DNA of 29,980 bases from Ignavibacteria bacterium UBA2373 (GCA_002344005.1 DDTD01000011.1:1-29980); one strand, 5' to 3'; shown: positions 1-8,237, counted from the stretch's first letter. The notes: generated by a model from the sequence alone, not told the origin. Translations and numbers: made by a program.

Positions 1-645
1 GTAAGAGAGAAAAGAATTTATTCTCAATCAAAAATTTTTACAGAAAAGTGTTTGTATAGTTTATATCAAGATGTAATTGAAATTAATCCTGAATGGAAAA
101 ACTATTTGACTTCAAATACAAGGGTGTTGAAAGATTTTTGCTACTGGAATCTCGCCTTGTTTCTCCAAACAAAAAATCCGAATGTTCCTGATATACCTAA
201 TAAGTTAATTAAGCCAGCAGTAAGAAATTCTTTGACACAACAGCGAACCCAATTTTGGGATTTGGTTCTCAAAGAATTGGGTTCAGTAAAATGTATTTAC
301 ACAGGTAAGGATCTCACAGTTGGAAAATATGCTGTAGAACATTTTATTCCTTACTCTTTTGTTTCTCATGACTTGATTTGGAATTTAATTCCCGCCGATA
401 AATCATTTAATAGTTCAAAGAGTGATAAACTTCCACCACTTGAAAAATATTTCAATCCGTTTTTTTCAATACAAAAAGCAGCAATTGAAATTGTTACATT
501 GAAGTCACCAAAGTGTAAGTTACTCGAAGATTATTTGACAATTTTTCCTGACTTTAAGAAGAGTTTTTCCAAAGATAAATTTAAAGAAACAATTCAACCA
601 TTAATTACCATTGCATCTAACAATGGATTTGAATTTATGAAGTGA
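1..645 (+). CDS. HNH endonuclease domain protein, 5' end cut by window edge
   Basis: The reading frame is open from base 1, so the protein starts outside the window; a TTG at 52 is an in-frame candidate but nothing supports it as the true start. 214 residues are visible. The centre carries an HNH-like nuclease core: a CIYTG segment, then AVEHFIPYSFV with His114 (visible numbering), WNLIP with Asn128, and FNSSKSDKLP. This spacing is typical of HNH nucleases that cut DNA and bind a metal through the second His/Asn. The flanking parts (a helical N-terminal stretch rich in Trp/Tyr and a Lys-rich C-terminus) are not recognised. The stop codon overlaps the ATG of the following methyltransferase-HIT gene (TGATG), so the two are probably translated together. 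A nuclease next to a methyltransferase suggests a defence or modification role, but that is inference. Confidence 0.75.
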   Translation, partial: VREKRIYSQSKIFTEKCLYSLYQDVIEINPEWKNYLTSNTRVLKDFCYWNLALFLQTKNPNVPDIPNKLIKPAVRNSLTQQRTQFWDLVLKELGSVKCIYTGKDLTVGKYAVEHFIPYSFVSHDLIWNLIPADKSFNSSKSDKLPPLEKYFNPFFSIQKAAIEIVTLKSPKCKLLEDYLTIFPDFKKSFSKDKFKETIQPLITIASNNGFEFMK

Positions 646-1505
646 TGCAACAGCAAAACACATACAGCCACTTAACTGCGAAAGAAAGAGAATCACTTTC
701 CTTTCCTGCCAAGTTTTTGTTGAACAAAAATTTATTAGTTGGAGATGTTCTGGACTTCGGTTGCGGATTGGGAAAAGATGTTGAGTTGTTAAAGGAAAAG
801 GGAGTAAACATTACAGGGTATGACAAACATTATTTTCCCGAATATCCGCAAAAGAAATTTGATACCGTTCTTTGTTTCTATGTTCTAAATGTTTTATTTC
901 CCGAAGAACAAGCAAGTGTTTTAATGGAACTTTCACAATTAGTAAAACCGACAGGAAAGGTATTTATCGCTGTTAGACGTGATTTGCAATTTGAAGGTTT
1001 AAGAACACATAAAACTCATCAAAAGAAAACTTATCAATGCAATGTTGTTTTGAATTCAAAATCATTTTTCAAAAATAAAAACTGTGAGATTTATGAATAC
1101 AAGCATTACAACCAAATAAAACACAAGATAAGTTTAGATTGTCCTTTTTGTAATCCCGATACAGAAAGAGAGTTGATTGTAGAGTCTGCAACTGCCTACG
1201 CAATGTTTGATATGTTTCCTGTCAATGACGGACATGCTTTAATAATTCCTAAAAAACATTGTACGAATTATTTTGATCTTACATTCAAAGAGCAATCGGC
1301 TTGTTGGTTTGTGCTTAATAAAGTCAAAGAAATTGTAGAAAAGCGTTTTAATCCTAACGGATTTAATGTTGGAATAAATATAAATGAAACAGCTGGACAA
1401 ACGGTAAGTCACGTTCATATTCATTTAATACCAAGATACAAAGGTGATGTTGAAAATCCGAGAGGTGGTGTTCGTGCTGTAATTCCTAACAAACAGAAAT
1501 ATTAA
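645..1505 (+). CDS. Methyltransferase-HIT domain fusion protein
   Basis: 286 residues in two domains. Residues 15-155 are a class I SAM-dependent methyltransferase: motif I is VLDFGCGLGKD (about 35-45), followed by GYDKHYFP and the FYVLNVL segment. These two later motifs resemble the putative methyltransferase family found with DNA phosphorothioation genes (recalled from family knowledge, not searched). Residues 160-286 are a HIT domain: a CPFC pair, PVNDGHALIIPKKH, and the nucleotide-binding triad HVHIH (His256, His258, His260), ending in RGGVRAVIP. HIT proteins hydrolyse or transfer nucleotidyl groups; the substrate here is unknown. ATG at 645 is preferred to GTG at 642 because it forms a TGATG overlap with the HNH gene. 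The next gene starts 10 bases after the stop. The fusion places methyl transfer and nucleotidyl chemistry in one chain within a nuclease-bearing cassette. Confidence 0.85.
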   Translation: MQQQNTYSHLTAKERESLSFPAKFLLNKNLLVGDVLDFGCGLGKDVELLKEKGVNITGYDKHYFPEYPQKKFDTVLCFYVLNVLFPEEQASVLMELSQLVKPTGKVFIAVRRDLQFEGLRTHKTHQKKTYQCNVVLNSKSFFKNKNCEIYEYKHYNQIKHKISLDCPFCNPDTERELIVESATAYAMFDMFPVNDGHALIIPKKHCTNYFDLTFKEQSACWFVLNKVKEIVEKRFNPNGFNVGININETAGQTVSHVHIHLIPRYKGDVENPRGGVRAVIPNKQKY

Positions 1506-1515
1506 ACTTGAAAGT

Positions 1516-1758
1516 ATGAAAGATTTATTTGGCAATAAAAAGCCTGTTCAAATTGAAATTGACGAATGGTGGTTTAATGGAAGAATTATCCAAAAGAATA
1601 ACGATTTTAGATTGCCCGAATGGATTTCATTTGAGGATAATGACGAAAGCATAACCGTAAGACATTGGTCAAAAAAAGAAGCAATTGCTTATGCAATTGA
1701 AAAACCTTTCCGTAACCCAAATAATTTACCAAAAGATTACATTGGAGGATATAAATAA
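1516..1758 (+). CDS. Small protein of unknown function
   Basis: 80 residues, not recognised. It opens with MKDLFGNKKPVQIEIDEWWFNGRII and has a central acidic stretch (FEDNDESITVRHW) followed by a helix-like KKEAIAYAIEK. No signal peptide, membrane segment or metal-binding cluster is seen. The aromatic and charged composition fits a small folded cytoplasmic protein and not a random frame. It lies 10 bases after the methyltransferase-HIT gene and 14 bases before the next ORF, so it is probably part of the same transcript. No convincing Shine-Dalgarno precedes the ATG. It could be an accessory or specificity subunit of the cassette; this is a guess from position alone. Confidence 0.6.
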   Translation: MKDLFGNKKPVQIEIDEWWFNGRIIQKNNDFRLPEWISFEDNDESITVRHWSKKEAIAYAIEKPFRNPNNLPKDYIGGYK

Positions 1759-1772
1759 AAATCTTTACGTTA

Positions 1773-2441
1773 ATGCACGTTTCAAATATAAATACGGTAG
1801 TCTTTGGAAATTCGGGTAAGTTTGTATGGTCAAATATTGACAGATGTATTTGGAGAACTGCACAAAGCATTATTGATAATTCTGAATTTCTTATTGGCAA
1901 AATGTGTCGCAAATTTATTGATAATCAAACTGTAAAAATTAAAATGGTTGCTTTCAATGAATACTATCCGACAAGACCGTACATTGTAAAAACTGCTTTA
2001 CCAAATGACCCTCTCTACCTGATGTCCAATGCATCATACCTTGAGACATATAATGACAAGGCGATCTTCAATAAGTGGGGTGATGAAAGTTATGATTTAA
2101 ATACCAAACTGTACGGTTCAGTTGGAAATCTGACCCTGTTACCTTCTGCACTTAACATATCTGTAAGTAATAAAAGTTGGAAAGCTAAGCTTCTATATTA
2201 TCAACACATAGGGAATAAAGAACCACAAAAAAATCAAGAGTTAGAAGCCAAAGCTGAAAGAGAAGGGATTAATTTGAATTCAAGCACTATTGAACTTTTA
2301 CAGAAGTGTAATTACCAAAATCATATTACTCCAATATTAGAGGTCGGCGAAAATTCTCAATGGGATGCCGAGTTGGTTTCTAAAAGAGCAGATAGAATTT
2401 TAGAAATTATGTGGGACAAGGTTATTACTTGGCTTGAGTAA
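1773..2441 (+). CDS. GmrSD/DUF1524-like C-terminal region protein, possibly truncated
   Basis: 222 residues. The recognisable part is SVGNLTLLPSALNISVSNKSW (about residues 116-136), followed by K-x-K-L-L. This matches the conserved GNLTLL...N...SN...K segment at the end of DUF1524/HNH domains in GmrSD-type (DUF262-DUF1524) restriction proteins. The usual EHIxPQ histidine motif that should precede it was not found, and the N-terminal 60 residues are unrecognised, so the protein may be a remnant or a divergent catalytic domain. The frame has a stop at 1752-1754, just upstream, so there is no longer version in this frame. The start at 1773 has no clear ribosome-binding site; GGAGGA at 1744-1749 is too far to be used. 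It closes the accessory cassette and converges on nrdJ. Confidence 0.55.
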   Translation: MHVSNINTVVFGNSGKFVWSNIDRCIWRTAQSIIDNSEFLIGKMCRKFIDNQTVKIKMVAFNEYYPTRPYIVKTALPNDPLYLMSNASYLETYNDKAIFNKWGDESYDLNTKLYGSVGNLTLLPSALNISVSNKSWKAKLLYYQHIGNKEPQKNQELEAKAEREGINLNSSTIELLQKCNYQNHITPILEVGENSQWDAELVSKRADRILEIMWDKVITWLE

Positions 2442-2594
2442 TATTCGTAAAAAAAATCAGTACAAGAATATTTCAATTTTCCGTAACTTGCATTCAACAT
2501 GCTTCCTCCGCTTCCCATAAGAACAGCGCGCTCAGAGGGAGCATTTTGCTTTTTTAGCGACGGGTAGTGATTATCTACGTAAGCTAAACTTAAC

Positions 2595-2635
2595 AAGACC
2601 CCATGAAATTTCTCTCATGAGGTCTTGGTTTTTTC
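2595..2635 (+). terminator. Intrinsic terminator after the left accessory cassette
   Basis: Inverted repeat AAGACCcCATGA (2595-2606) and TCATGaGGTCTT (2615-2626), with one mismatch and an 8-base loop, followed by GGTTTTTTCG. The T-run lies on the + strand side, so it best serves the + genes ending at 2441. It may also help stop nrdJ transcripts from the other side, where the T-run is weaker. Confidence 0.7.
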
Positions 2636-2654
2636 GTACTTATGTGTTTTTTAT

Positions 2655-5600
2655 TTATGAGCAACCGCTGGTTGTGCCGCAATCATCACAGACAGTGCAA
2701 CTACCATTACGTTTCACACGCATGGATGCACAGTTGGAGCATTGTTCGCCCGTATAACCTTTGGCTTTGGCTTCATAGACTTTGGATTTTGTGCCACCAT
2801 TGCTATGAGTGCTGCTGATGGATTCTACTGTTTCGGCGACCAAATCGGTTAAGACCGGATTGTCGAAGTCAAGATGCAATGTCGGTAATGTACTTTCGAC
2901 GGGCTTGGCTTTTTTACTGCCATTGCCATTTTCGGACACTTCATCCACTGCTTTCACATGAACAAAATCCGTGCGTTTTAAGTAATCATAACCGATGGAA
3001 CGGAAGACATAATCAAGAATAGACGTAGAATTTTTGATTGCTTCATGACCTTGCACATTGCCTGCCGGCTCAAAACGTGTGAAAGTAAATGTGTCCACAA
3101 GTTCTTCAAGCGGCATACCATATTGCAATGCTTTGGAAGCCAATACCGCGAAACAATTCATAAGCCCTTTGAAGGATGCACCTTCTTTGTACATATCAAT
3201 GAAAATTTCACCGAGTGAGCCATCTTCATATTCGCCTGTACGCAAAAAGACTTTATGTCCGCCGACAGTTGCTTCGCGCACATGACCTGTACGTTTTTTC
3301 GGTAAACGACGGCGTTCTGCACGGTGATAGACTCTTTCGACAATGCGTTCCTGCACTTCACGCGGTCCTTTGGTTTCGTCCAAACTGTCTTCATCGCCCA
3401 GCATAATGACTTCATCAATCATATCGTCGGATGAAGAGTTAAGTGGTTGTGATAATTTGGAGCCATCACGATAAAGCGCAATTGCTTTTACCATGAGTTT
3501 CCATGATTGCATATAGACATTATCCACATCGGTGACAGTTGCATCAGCGGGCATATTGACTGTTTTACTGATGGAACCGCTGATGAATGGTTGCGCTGCT
3601 GCCATCATACGCACATGCGCCATATAATCAATATAGCGTTTACCATGTTTGCCGCATTTATTGGCACAATCGAAAATAGGCAAATGCTCTTCTTTAAGAT
3701 GAGGCGCGCCTTCAATCATCATCGTACCGCAGATATAATCATTTGCTTTTTCTATTTCATCTTTGGTAAAGCCAAGTTCACGAAGCATATCGAAAGAGAA
3801 ATCATCAAGCTGTTTATCGGAAAAACCGAGAGAATGACAGAAATCTTCGCCGAGAGCCCATTTATTGAAAGCAAATTTTATATCAAAAACATTATCCAAT
3901 TGTTTTTCGATAATTTCAATTTTATCATCGGGGAATCCTTTTTCTTGTAAGCGTTTACGGTTAATCGTCGGACATCCTACCAATGTGCCGTGCCCTTTGC
4001 AATATTTTTCAATATCATCAATGGCTTTTTCGGAATAACCAAGATTCACAAGTGCTTTGCGTACCGATTGATTGACAATTTTGAAATAACCGCCGCCGGC
4101 AAGTTTTTTGAATTTCACAATAGCAAAATCCGGTTCTATACCTGTGGTATCGCAATCCATAACAAGACCGATGGTGCCTGTGGGGGCGATAACAGAAACT
4201 TGCGCATTACGATAGCCATATTGTTCTCCGAGTTCAAGGGCATTGTCCCATGCTTTGCGTGCTGCTGCAACTAATCGAGCGGGGCATATCCCTTCATCAA
4301 TACCCATAGGATAAACGGTGAGTTGTTCATACTCTTCCATTGGTGCATTGTAAGCGGCTCTGCGATGATTGCGCATAACACGAAGCATGGACTCAGCATT
4401 GCGTTGATAGCCGGGGAAAGTGCCGACATCACGCGCCAATTCAGCGGAAGTAGCATAGGATTCACCCGTCATGATAGCCGAAATAGCACCGGCAATGGCA
4501 AGTGCTTTGGGTGAATCATAGGGGATACCGGCAACCATAAGAATAGTGCCTAAGTTGGCATATCCCAAACCGAGAGTGCGGAATTCGTAGCTTAATTGTG
4601 CTATTTTTTTCGAGGGGAACTGTGCCATAAGTACTGAAATTTCAAGTACTACAGTCCATAATTTTACAGCATGACGGAAATCATCGGTTTGAAAATTACC
4701 GGCTTCGCTCACAAAGTGATTAAGATTGATGGAAGCAAGGTTACAAGCCGTATCGTCAAGGAATGCATATTCTGAGCATGGGTTCGTGCCATTGATGCGC
4801 CCGTCAGCCGGACATGTATGCCATTCATTAAATGTGGTATCGAATTGCAAGCCCGGATCGGCAGATTTCCATGCACTCATATTGATTTTTTGCCATAGAT
4901 CACGTGCACGAACTTTGCGAGCAACTTCGCCATTGGTGCGCCAGCGTAATTCCCACATTTCATCGCGCTCAACAGCACGCATAAAATCATTGGTTACGCG
5001 GACGGAGTTGTTCGAGTTTTGTCCTGAAACCGTGATATATGCCTCTGATTCATAATGTGTGTCGAAGGCATCAAAATCCAAGGAAGTATAACCTTGTTCC
5101 ACAAGAGCAAGCGTCCGCATAATGTAATTGAGGGGCACGCCGCGATGAACGGCATTATGGACAAGTTTGTCGAGAGCAGGATTTGTTTTTCTATTTGTAC
5201 CATTAGCGATAGCTTCGCTCATGATGGCTTTCAAGAATGTAGAGCAAATTTTGGAGCCGGAAACCAAAGCGGCAACTTTTTCTTCTTCTTTTGCTTTCCA
5301 TTCGATAAATGCTTCAATATCAGGGTGATCAATATTGACAATCACCATTTTTGCTGCACGCCTTGTTGTTCCGCCGGATTTAATAGCCCCCGCTGCCCGA
5401 TCGAAAATTTTCAGAAAACTCATTAAGCCGGAAGAATAACCGCCGCCGCTTAATTTTTCGCCGGAACCACGTAAATTAGAGAAATTAGACCCTGTGCCGC
5501 TGCCGAATTTGAAAATACGTGCTTCACGTGTGACTAAGTCGAAGATACCGCCTTCATTGACCAAGTCATCATCCACCGATTGGATAAAACAAGCATGGGG

Positions 5601-6137
5601 CTGAGGGTGAGTATAAGAGTCACCGGATTTTGTCATTTCTTTTGTTTCGGGATCAACATAATAATGACCTTGTGGATTACCGGTAATATTATAGGCATAA
5701 TTAAGACCTGTATTGAACCATTGGGGCGAATTGGGTGCCGCCATTTGTTTCAAAAGCATATAACTTATTTCATCATAAAAAGCTTGAGCATCTTCGGCTG
5801 AATCGAAGTAACCATACTGTTCACCCCAATGCCGCCAACATCCCGCAAGGCGATGCACTACTTGACGCACAGAATTCTCTGCCCCCGTTTTTTGATTGCC
5901 GTTTTCGTCCAAAACAGGATTGCCTTCCTTATCAACTAATGGCACGCCGGCTTTACGAAAATATTTTTGAGCTAAAATGTCTGTCGCTACTTGCGACCAC
6001 TGTGACGGCACTTCTATGTCTTGCATATTGAAGACAGTTGAACCGTCGGTATTGCGCAGTACCGATGCGCGTATAGTATAGTCGAATTGGCTGTACGGGC
6101 TGATTCCTGCCTGCGTAAAGCGACGAGCTATATTCAT
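2655..6137 (-). CDS. nrdJ: Class II (adenosylcobalamin-dependent) ribonucleotide reductase
   Basis: 1160 residues, a normal length for the large NrdJ proteins. The enzyme reduces ribonucleotides to deoxyribonucleotides using adenosylcobalamin to generate the thiyl radical, so it works with or without oxygen. Visible signatures are FGSGTGSNFSNLRG near residue 215, the active-site NPCSE, the APTGTIGLVMDCDTTGIEPD phosphate-binding segment, and a C-terminal Cys-rich tail (CSNCAS...CTVCDDCG...CS). Such tails act as zinc/redox arms that re-reduce the active site. ATG at 6137 is preceded by GAGGT about four bases upstream. No class I nrdA/nrdB partner lies nearby. No cobalamin riboswitch is recognised upstream and no clear NrdR box pair is seen. 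It stands alone between a convergent accessory cassette and an OmdA-like gene. Confidence 0.97.
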   Translation of the reverse strand: MNIARRFTQAGISPYSQFDYTIRASVLRNTDGSTVFNMQDIEVPSQWSQVATDILAQKYFRKAGVPLVDKEGNPVLDENGNQKTGAENSVRQVVHRLAGCWRHWGEQYGYFDSAEDAQAFYDEISYMLLKQMAAPNSPQWFNTGLNYAYNITGNPQGHYYVDPETKEMTKSGDSYTHPQPHACFIQSVDDDLVNEGGIFDLVTREARIFKFGSGTGSNFSNLRGSGEKLSGGGYSSGLMSFLKIFDRAAGAIKSGGTTRRAAKMVIVNIDHPDIEAFIEWKAKEEEKVAALVSGSKICSTFLKAIMSEAIANGTNRKTNPALDKLVHNAVHRGVPLNYIMRTLALVEQGYTSLDFDAFDTHYESEAYITVSGQNSNNSVRVTNDFMRAVERDEMWELRWRTNGEVARKVRARDLWQKINMSAWKSADPGLQFDTTFNEWHTCPADGRINGTNPCSEYAFLDDTACNLASINLNHFVSEAGNFQTDDFRHAVKLWTVVLEISVLMAQFPSKKIAQLSYEFRTLGLGYANLGTILMVAGIPYDSPKALAIAGAISAIMTGESYATSAELARDVGTFPGYQRNAESMLRVMRNHRRAAYNAPMEEYEQLTVYPMGIDEGICPARLVAAARKAWDNALELGEQYGYRNAQVSVIAPTGTIGLVMDCDTTGIEPDFAIVKFKKLAGGGYFKIVNQSVRKALVNLGYSEKAIDDIEKYCKGHGTLVGCPTINRKRLQEKGFPDDKIEIIEKQLDNVFDIKFAFNKWALGEDFCHSLGFSDKQLDDFSFDMLRELGFTKDEIEKANDYICGTMMIEGAPHLKEEHLPIFDCANKCGKHGKRYIDYMAHVRMMAAAQPFISGSISKTVNMPADATVTDVDNVYMQSWKLMVKAIALYRDGSKLSQPLNSSSDDMIDEVIMLGDEDSLDETKGPREVQERIVERVYHRAERRRLPKKRTGHVREATVGGHKVFLRTGEYEDGSLGEIFIDMYKEGASFKGLMNCFAVLASKALQYGMPLEELVDTFTFTRFEPAGNVQGHEAIKNSTSILDYVFRSIGYDYLKRTDFVHVKAVDEVSENGNGSKKAKPVESTLPTLHLDFDNPVLTDLVAETVESISSTHSNGGTKSKVYEAKAKGYTGEQCSNCASMRVKRNGSCTVCDDCGTTSGCS

Positions 6138-6533
6138 GAGTACCTCTTGAGGTAAAGTATTAAAAAAAGAATAAACGTTTTATGTAGTTTTGCACAGAAG
6201 ATTACTCCATTGATGCACCACTACTGTAAGTATTGTACCAACGTATTGCAAATAAACGATATATGACCAATGAAGGAAGTACAATCCCTCATAATAGCCA
6301 TAGAAATCGGTATGAATGCTTGCGGTAGGTCGCATAAAATGCGCTGCAAATCCTAAACGCAAATTACAGGTTTATTTCGACATGATTCAATGAATTTTTT
6401 TATTGTGGAAAACTTTTTTCTTTTGGCGTTTATTCGCCACTTTTCCTGCTCCTTTGATGATTTCCCATCTTCTTGAAAATGCTATAATTACTAATAACTC
6501 ACAGTAAACGCTTTCTCATAGCAGACAGAAACA
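6138..6533. other. Intergenic region upstream of nrdJ, no gene seen
   Basis: 396 bases between nrdJ and the OmdA-like gene, both on the minus strand. It must contain the nrdJ promoter but no TTTG/TAnnTTTG pair on the minus strand was found. A short hairpin GGCG-tttatt-CGCC lies near 6424-6437 beside T-rich sequence (TTTTTTCTTTT upstream on the + strand); it is too weak to call a terminator. A 60-codon frame at 6180-6362 shows no protein-like features. Confidence 0.6.
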
Positions 6534-7064
6534 TTATCGTATCATTGCATCGGGGTGCCCCGATTTCATTTCTTCATTCAGTTGCTTATAATCAATCGTA
6601 CCTCTGTTTTTCACAAGATGATTGGCTATTGCAATAGCTTTTGCCATACGTTTTGCCGATGTGGCGGGAATAGAACACATGTGAAGCAGCGTGCGCTTTT
6701 TGCCCGGTGTTAAACCTTGAAAATAGCCATTTGCTTGCTCATCTATTGCCAATACTTCCTTAAACTCGTCCGGCATGGGTAAACCATACTCGCTTGTATC
6801 TGCCCATAACTCAACCGAAAGAGTGTCGCCGACATCAACACCCAACTTTTTACAATATGTTTTGTTAATAGTGCAGCCAAATTGACCACGCACAACACTC
6901 ACAATAGCACATTGATATTCGATGAGATTGTTTAAACGACAGACCACACGACGCGAACCGTCCGCAGAAGTCAATGCGTGCGCTATATCGTCGGGAACTA
7001 AAAAATGTCGCATCCACAGATTATTGTCCGAAGATGCAACCTTACTCGTAAATGTATATTTCAT
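6534..7064 (-). CDS. DUF1905 / YdeI-OmpD-associated (OmdA) family protein
   Basis: 176 residues, cytoplasmic. The N-terminal two thirds (about 1-110) look like DUF1905: a beta-rich domain with SRRVVCRLNN, a GQFGCTINKTYCKKLGVDVGDTLSVEL segment and an acidic LWADTSEYGLPMP linker. The C-terminal part (about 110-165) matches the OmdA helical domain, with LTPGKKRTLLHMCSIPATSAKRMAKAIAIANHL. Members of this family have been linked to bacteriocin protection and polymyxin-related phenotypes, but the biochemical role is unknown. The ATG at 7064 is clear; there is no strong Shine-Dalgarno. The gene is divergent from the TetR-led efflux operon, with 452 bases between the start codons, so shared regulation is possible but not shown. 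Confidence 0.8.
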   Translation of the reverse strand: MKYTFTSKVASSDNNLWMRHFLVPDDIAHALTSADGSRRVVCRLNNLIEYQCAIVSVVRGQFGCTINKTYCKKLGVDVGDTLSVELWADTSEYGLPMPDEFKEVLAIDEQANGYFQGLTPGKKRTLLHMCSIPATSAKRMAKAIAIANHLVKNRGTIDYKQLNEEMKSGHPDAMIR

Positions 7065-7216
7065 AAAGTATTGCTATTGAATGAAGGGATGAGAAAGTAT
7101 CCCGATGAACGATTGTATATGGAACATTGTGCATTGCACTCGCCGCAGTTTGAGCAGACAAAATAATGCCATATTTGAATAATAATGTACACGAAAATAA
7201 TAAACATTTTTTACAA

Positions 7217-7248
7217 TTTGTAAATTATTAAACAATACGTTAAATTTG
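7217..7248 (+). promoter_or_regulatory. Candidate Bacteroidota-type promoter for the efflux operon
   Basis: TTTG at 7217-7220 and TAAATTTG at 7241-7248, separated by 20 bases, fit the Bacteroidota consensus TTTG-N19-20-TAnnTTTG. It points toward tetR but would leave a leader of about 260 bases. The match is by eye in an AT-rich stretch, so chance is possible. Confidence 0.35.
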
Positions 7249-7475
7249 TACTTGAAATATCAGAGCGGCATATTTGTCATTTATATGAGATAAACTGTAT
7301 TGTTGAATGAATCAAAATCCTCCCCAAAAGTATTATTCGATGTGATATTTATAACTCTTGGGCACACAAATAGAAACTTCAAGCACAAAAGATGTTTCCT
7401 TTGTGCAACTTTTATTTCTTTGAATCGTCGGAAGCGCGTAATTTTGCGGAAACTTTTGAAACACTAATGGTTTCT

Positions 7476-7487
7476 GTGTTGCAACAC
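7476..7487. promoter_or_regulatory. Candidate TetR operator palindrome
   Basis: GTGTTGCAACAC is a perfect 12-base palindrome ending 29 bases before the tetR ATG. TetR-family repressors usually bind palindromes beside their own promoter, so this is the best operator candidate for the operon. The lack of extension beyond 12 bases keeps confidence low. Confidence 0.4.
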
Positions 7488-7516
7488 CACATTGTATTAT
7501 TAAGTAAGGAGATTTG

Positions 7517-8200
7517 ATGACAGAGAAGAAAGAAGCAAAGCAGCAGCAGACAAAAGAGCGTATTGTTGAGGCAGCTTTGGAAGAGTTTTGTCGTTTTGGG
7601 TTTAGTCGTGTCACTATGGATGAGCTTGCCATTAAATTAGGCATGAGCAAAAAAACATTATATCAGCATTTTTCCGGTAAGGAAGATGTGTTGAAATCGG
7701 TGCTGGATATGCGTCGTTCAGAAATGGACTGTAAAATCAATCCAATCCTCCATGACAGCAGTATTAATTTCATCGAAAAAATGGTTCTGGTTTCCACACT
7801 CATCAGTAATGAGTTTGAGCGGGTAAGCCCTGTATTACTGGAAGATATGCGTCGCCATGCGCCCGAACATTTTCGTGTTATGGAAGAATGGCGCAGAAAA
7901 AAAATAGAAGAAGAATTTGGTTTTTTCATTCGCGAAGGGCGTGAAAAAGGTATGTTTCGCAATGATATTCCTGATGAAGTTCTGATTTTGATGTACACTG
8001 TGTTAGTAGAAAATATAGTCAGACCGGAAGTTCTTGCAAAAGCACCATTATCGCCTGCACAAATGTGTCAAGCATTGGTCAAAGTATTTTTTGAGGGCGT
8101 AATGACCACGGTTGGAAGAATGGAATGGTCACAAAAAGGGCAGCATCTTTTTCGGCAAATAGGTGGTCCGCCATTGGCATTGTCCATGCCGCAACCATAA
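7517..8200 (+). CDS. TetR/AcrR family transcriptional regulator
   Basis: 227 residues. The N-terminal HTH spans about residues 12-60 (KERIVEAALEEFCRFGFSRVTMDELAIKLGMSKKTLYQHFSGKEDVL), with the typical TLYQHF recognition helix. The rest is the helical ligand-binding and dimer domain, which is not conserved enough to name a ligand. ATG at 7517 is chosen over the TTG at 7514 because AAGGAGA (7506-7512) lies at good spacing. It is the first gene of a TolC / adaptor / RND operon, so it most likely represses that pump and is released by a pump substrate. A 12-base palindrome upstream may be its operator. Confidence 0.93.
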   Translation: MTEKKEAKQQQTKERIVEAALEEFCRFGFSRVTMDELAIKLGMSKKTLYQHFSGKEDVLKSVLDMRRSEMDCKINPILHDSSINFIEKMVLVSTLISNEFERVSPVLLEDMRRHAPEHFRVMEEWRRKKIEEEFGFFIREGREKGMFRNDIPDEVLILMYTVLVENIVRPEVLAKAPLSPAQMCQALVKVFFEGVMTTVGRMEWSQKGQHLFRQIGGPPLALSMPQP

Positions 8201-8237
8201 AAAGTATTATATAAAAATATCTCGGAGTAGTATTTCA

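Larger units (their letters stand above)
7065..7516. other. Divergent regulatory region between OmdA-like gene and efflux operon
   Basis: 452 bases with no supported gene. It contains a Bacteroidota-like promoter candidate (7217-7248), an inverted repeat GCACAAA (7383-7389) / TTTGTGC (7400-7406) followed by a T-rich stretch, a second -7-like box TAATTTTG at 7439-7446, and a perfect 12-base palindrome at 7476-7487 just before the tetR start. The hairpin would sit in the operon leader if the distal promoter is used. A short minus-strand frame here (7333-7650) overlaps tetR and lacks protein features. Confidence 0.6.

Noticed and set aside
2357..2596. 79-codon minus-strand ORF in the spacer before nrdJ
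   Set aside because: It overlaps the end of the + gene antisense and has no start signal or family resemblance.
3058..6031. Numerous plus-strand ORFs of 60-147 codons inside nrdJ
   Set aside because: They are antisense shadows of a well-conserved reductase and show no domain or start signals.
6180..6362. 60-codon minus-strand ORF upstream of nrdJ
   Set aside because: Short, with no ribosome-binding site and no recognisable features; more likely leader or promoter DNA.
6138..6533. Cobalamin riboswitch upstream of nrdJ
   Set aside because: No B12-box-like conserved segment was found; such switches normally control B12-independent reductases or B12 uptake genes, not nrdJ itself.
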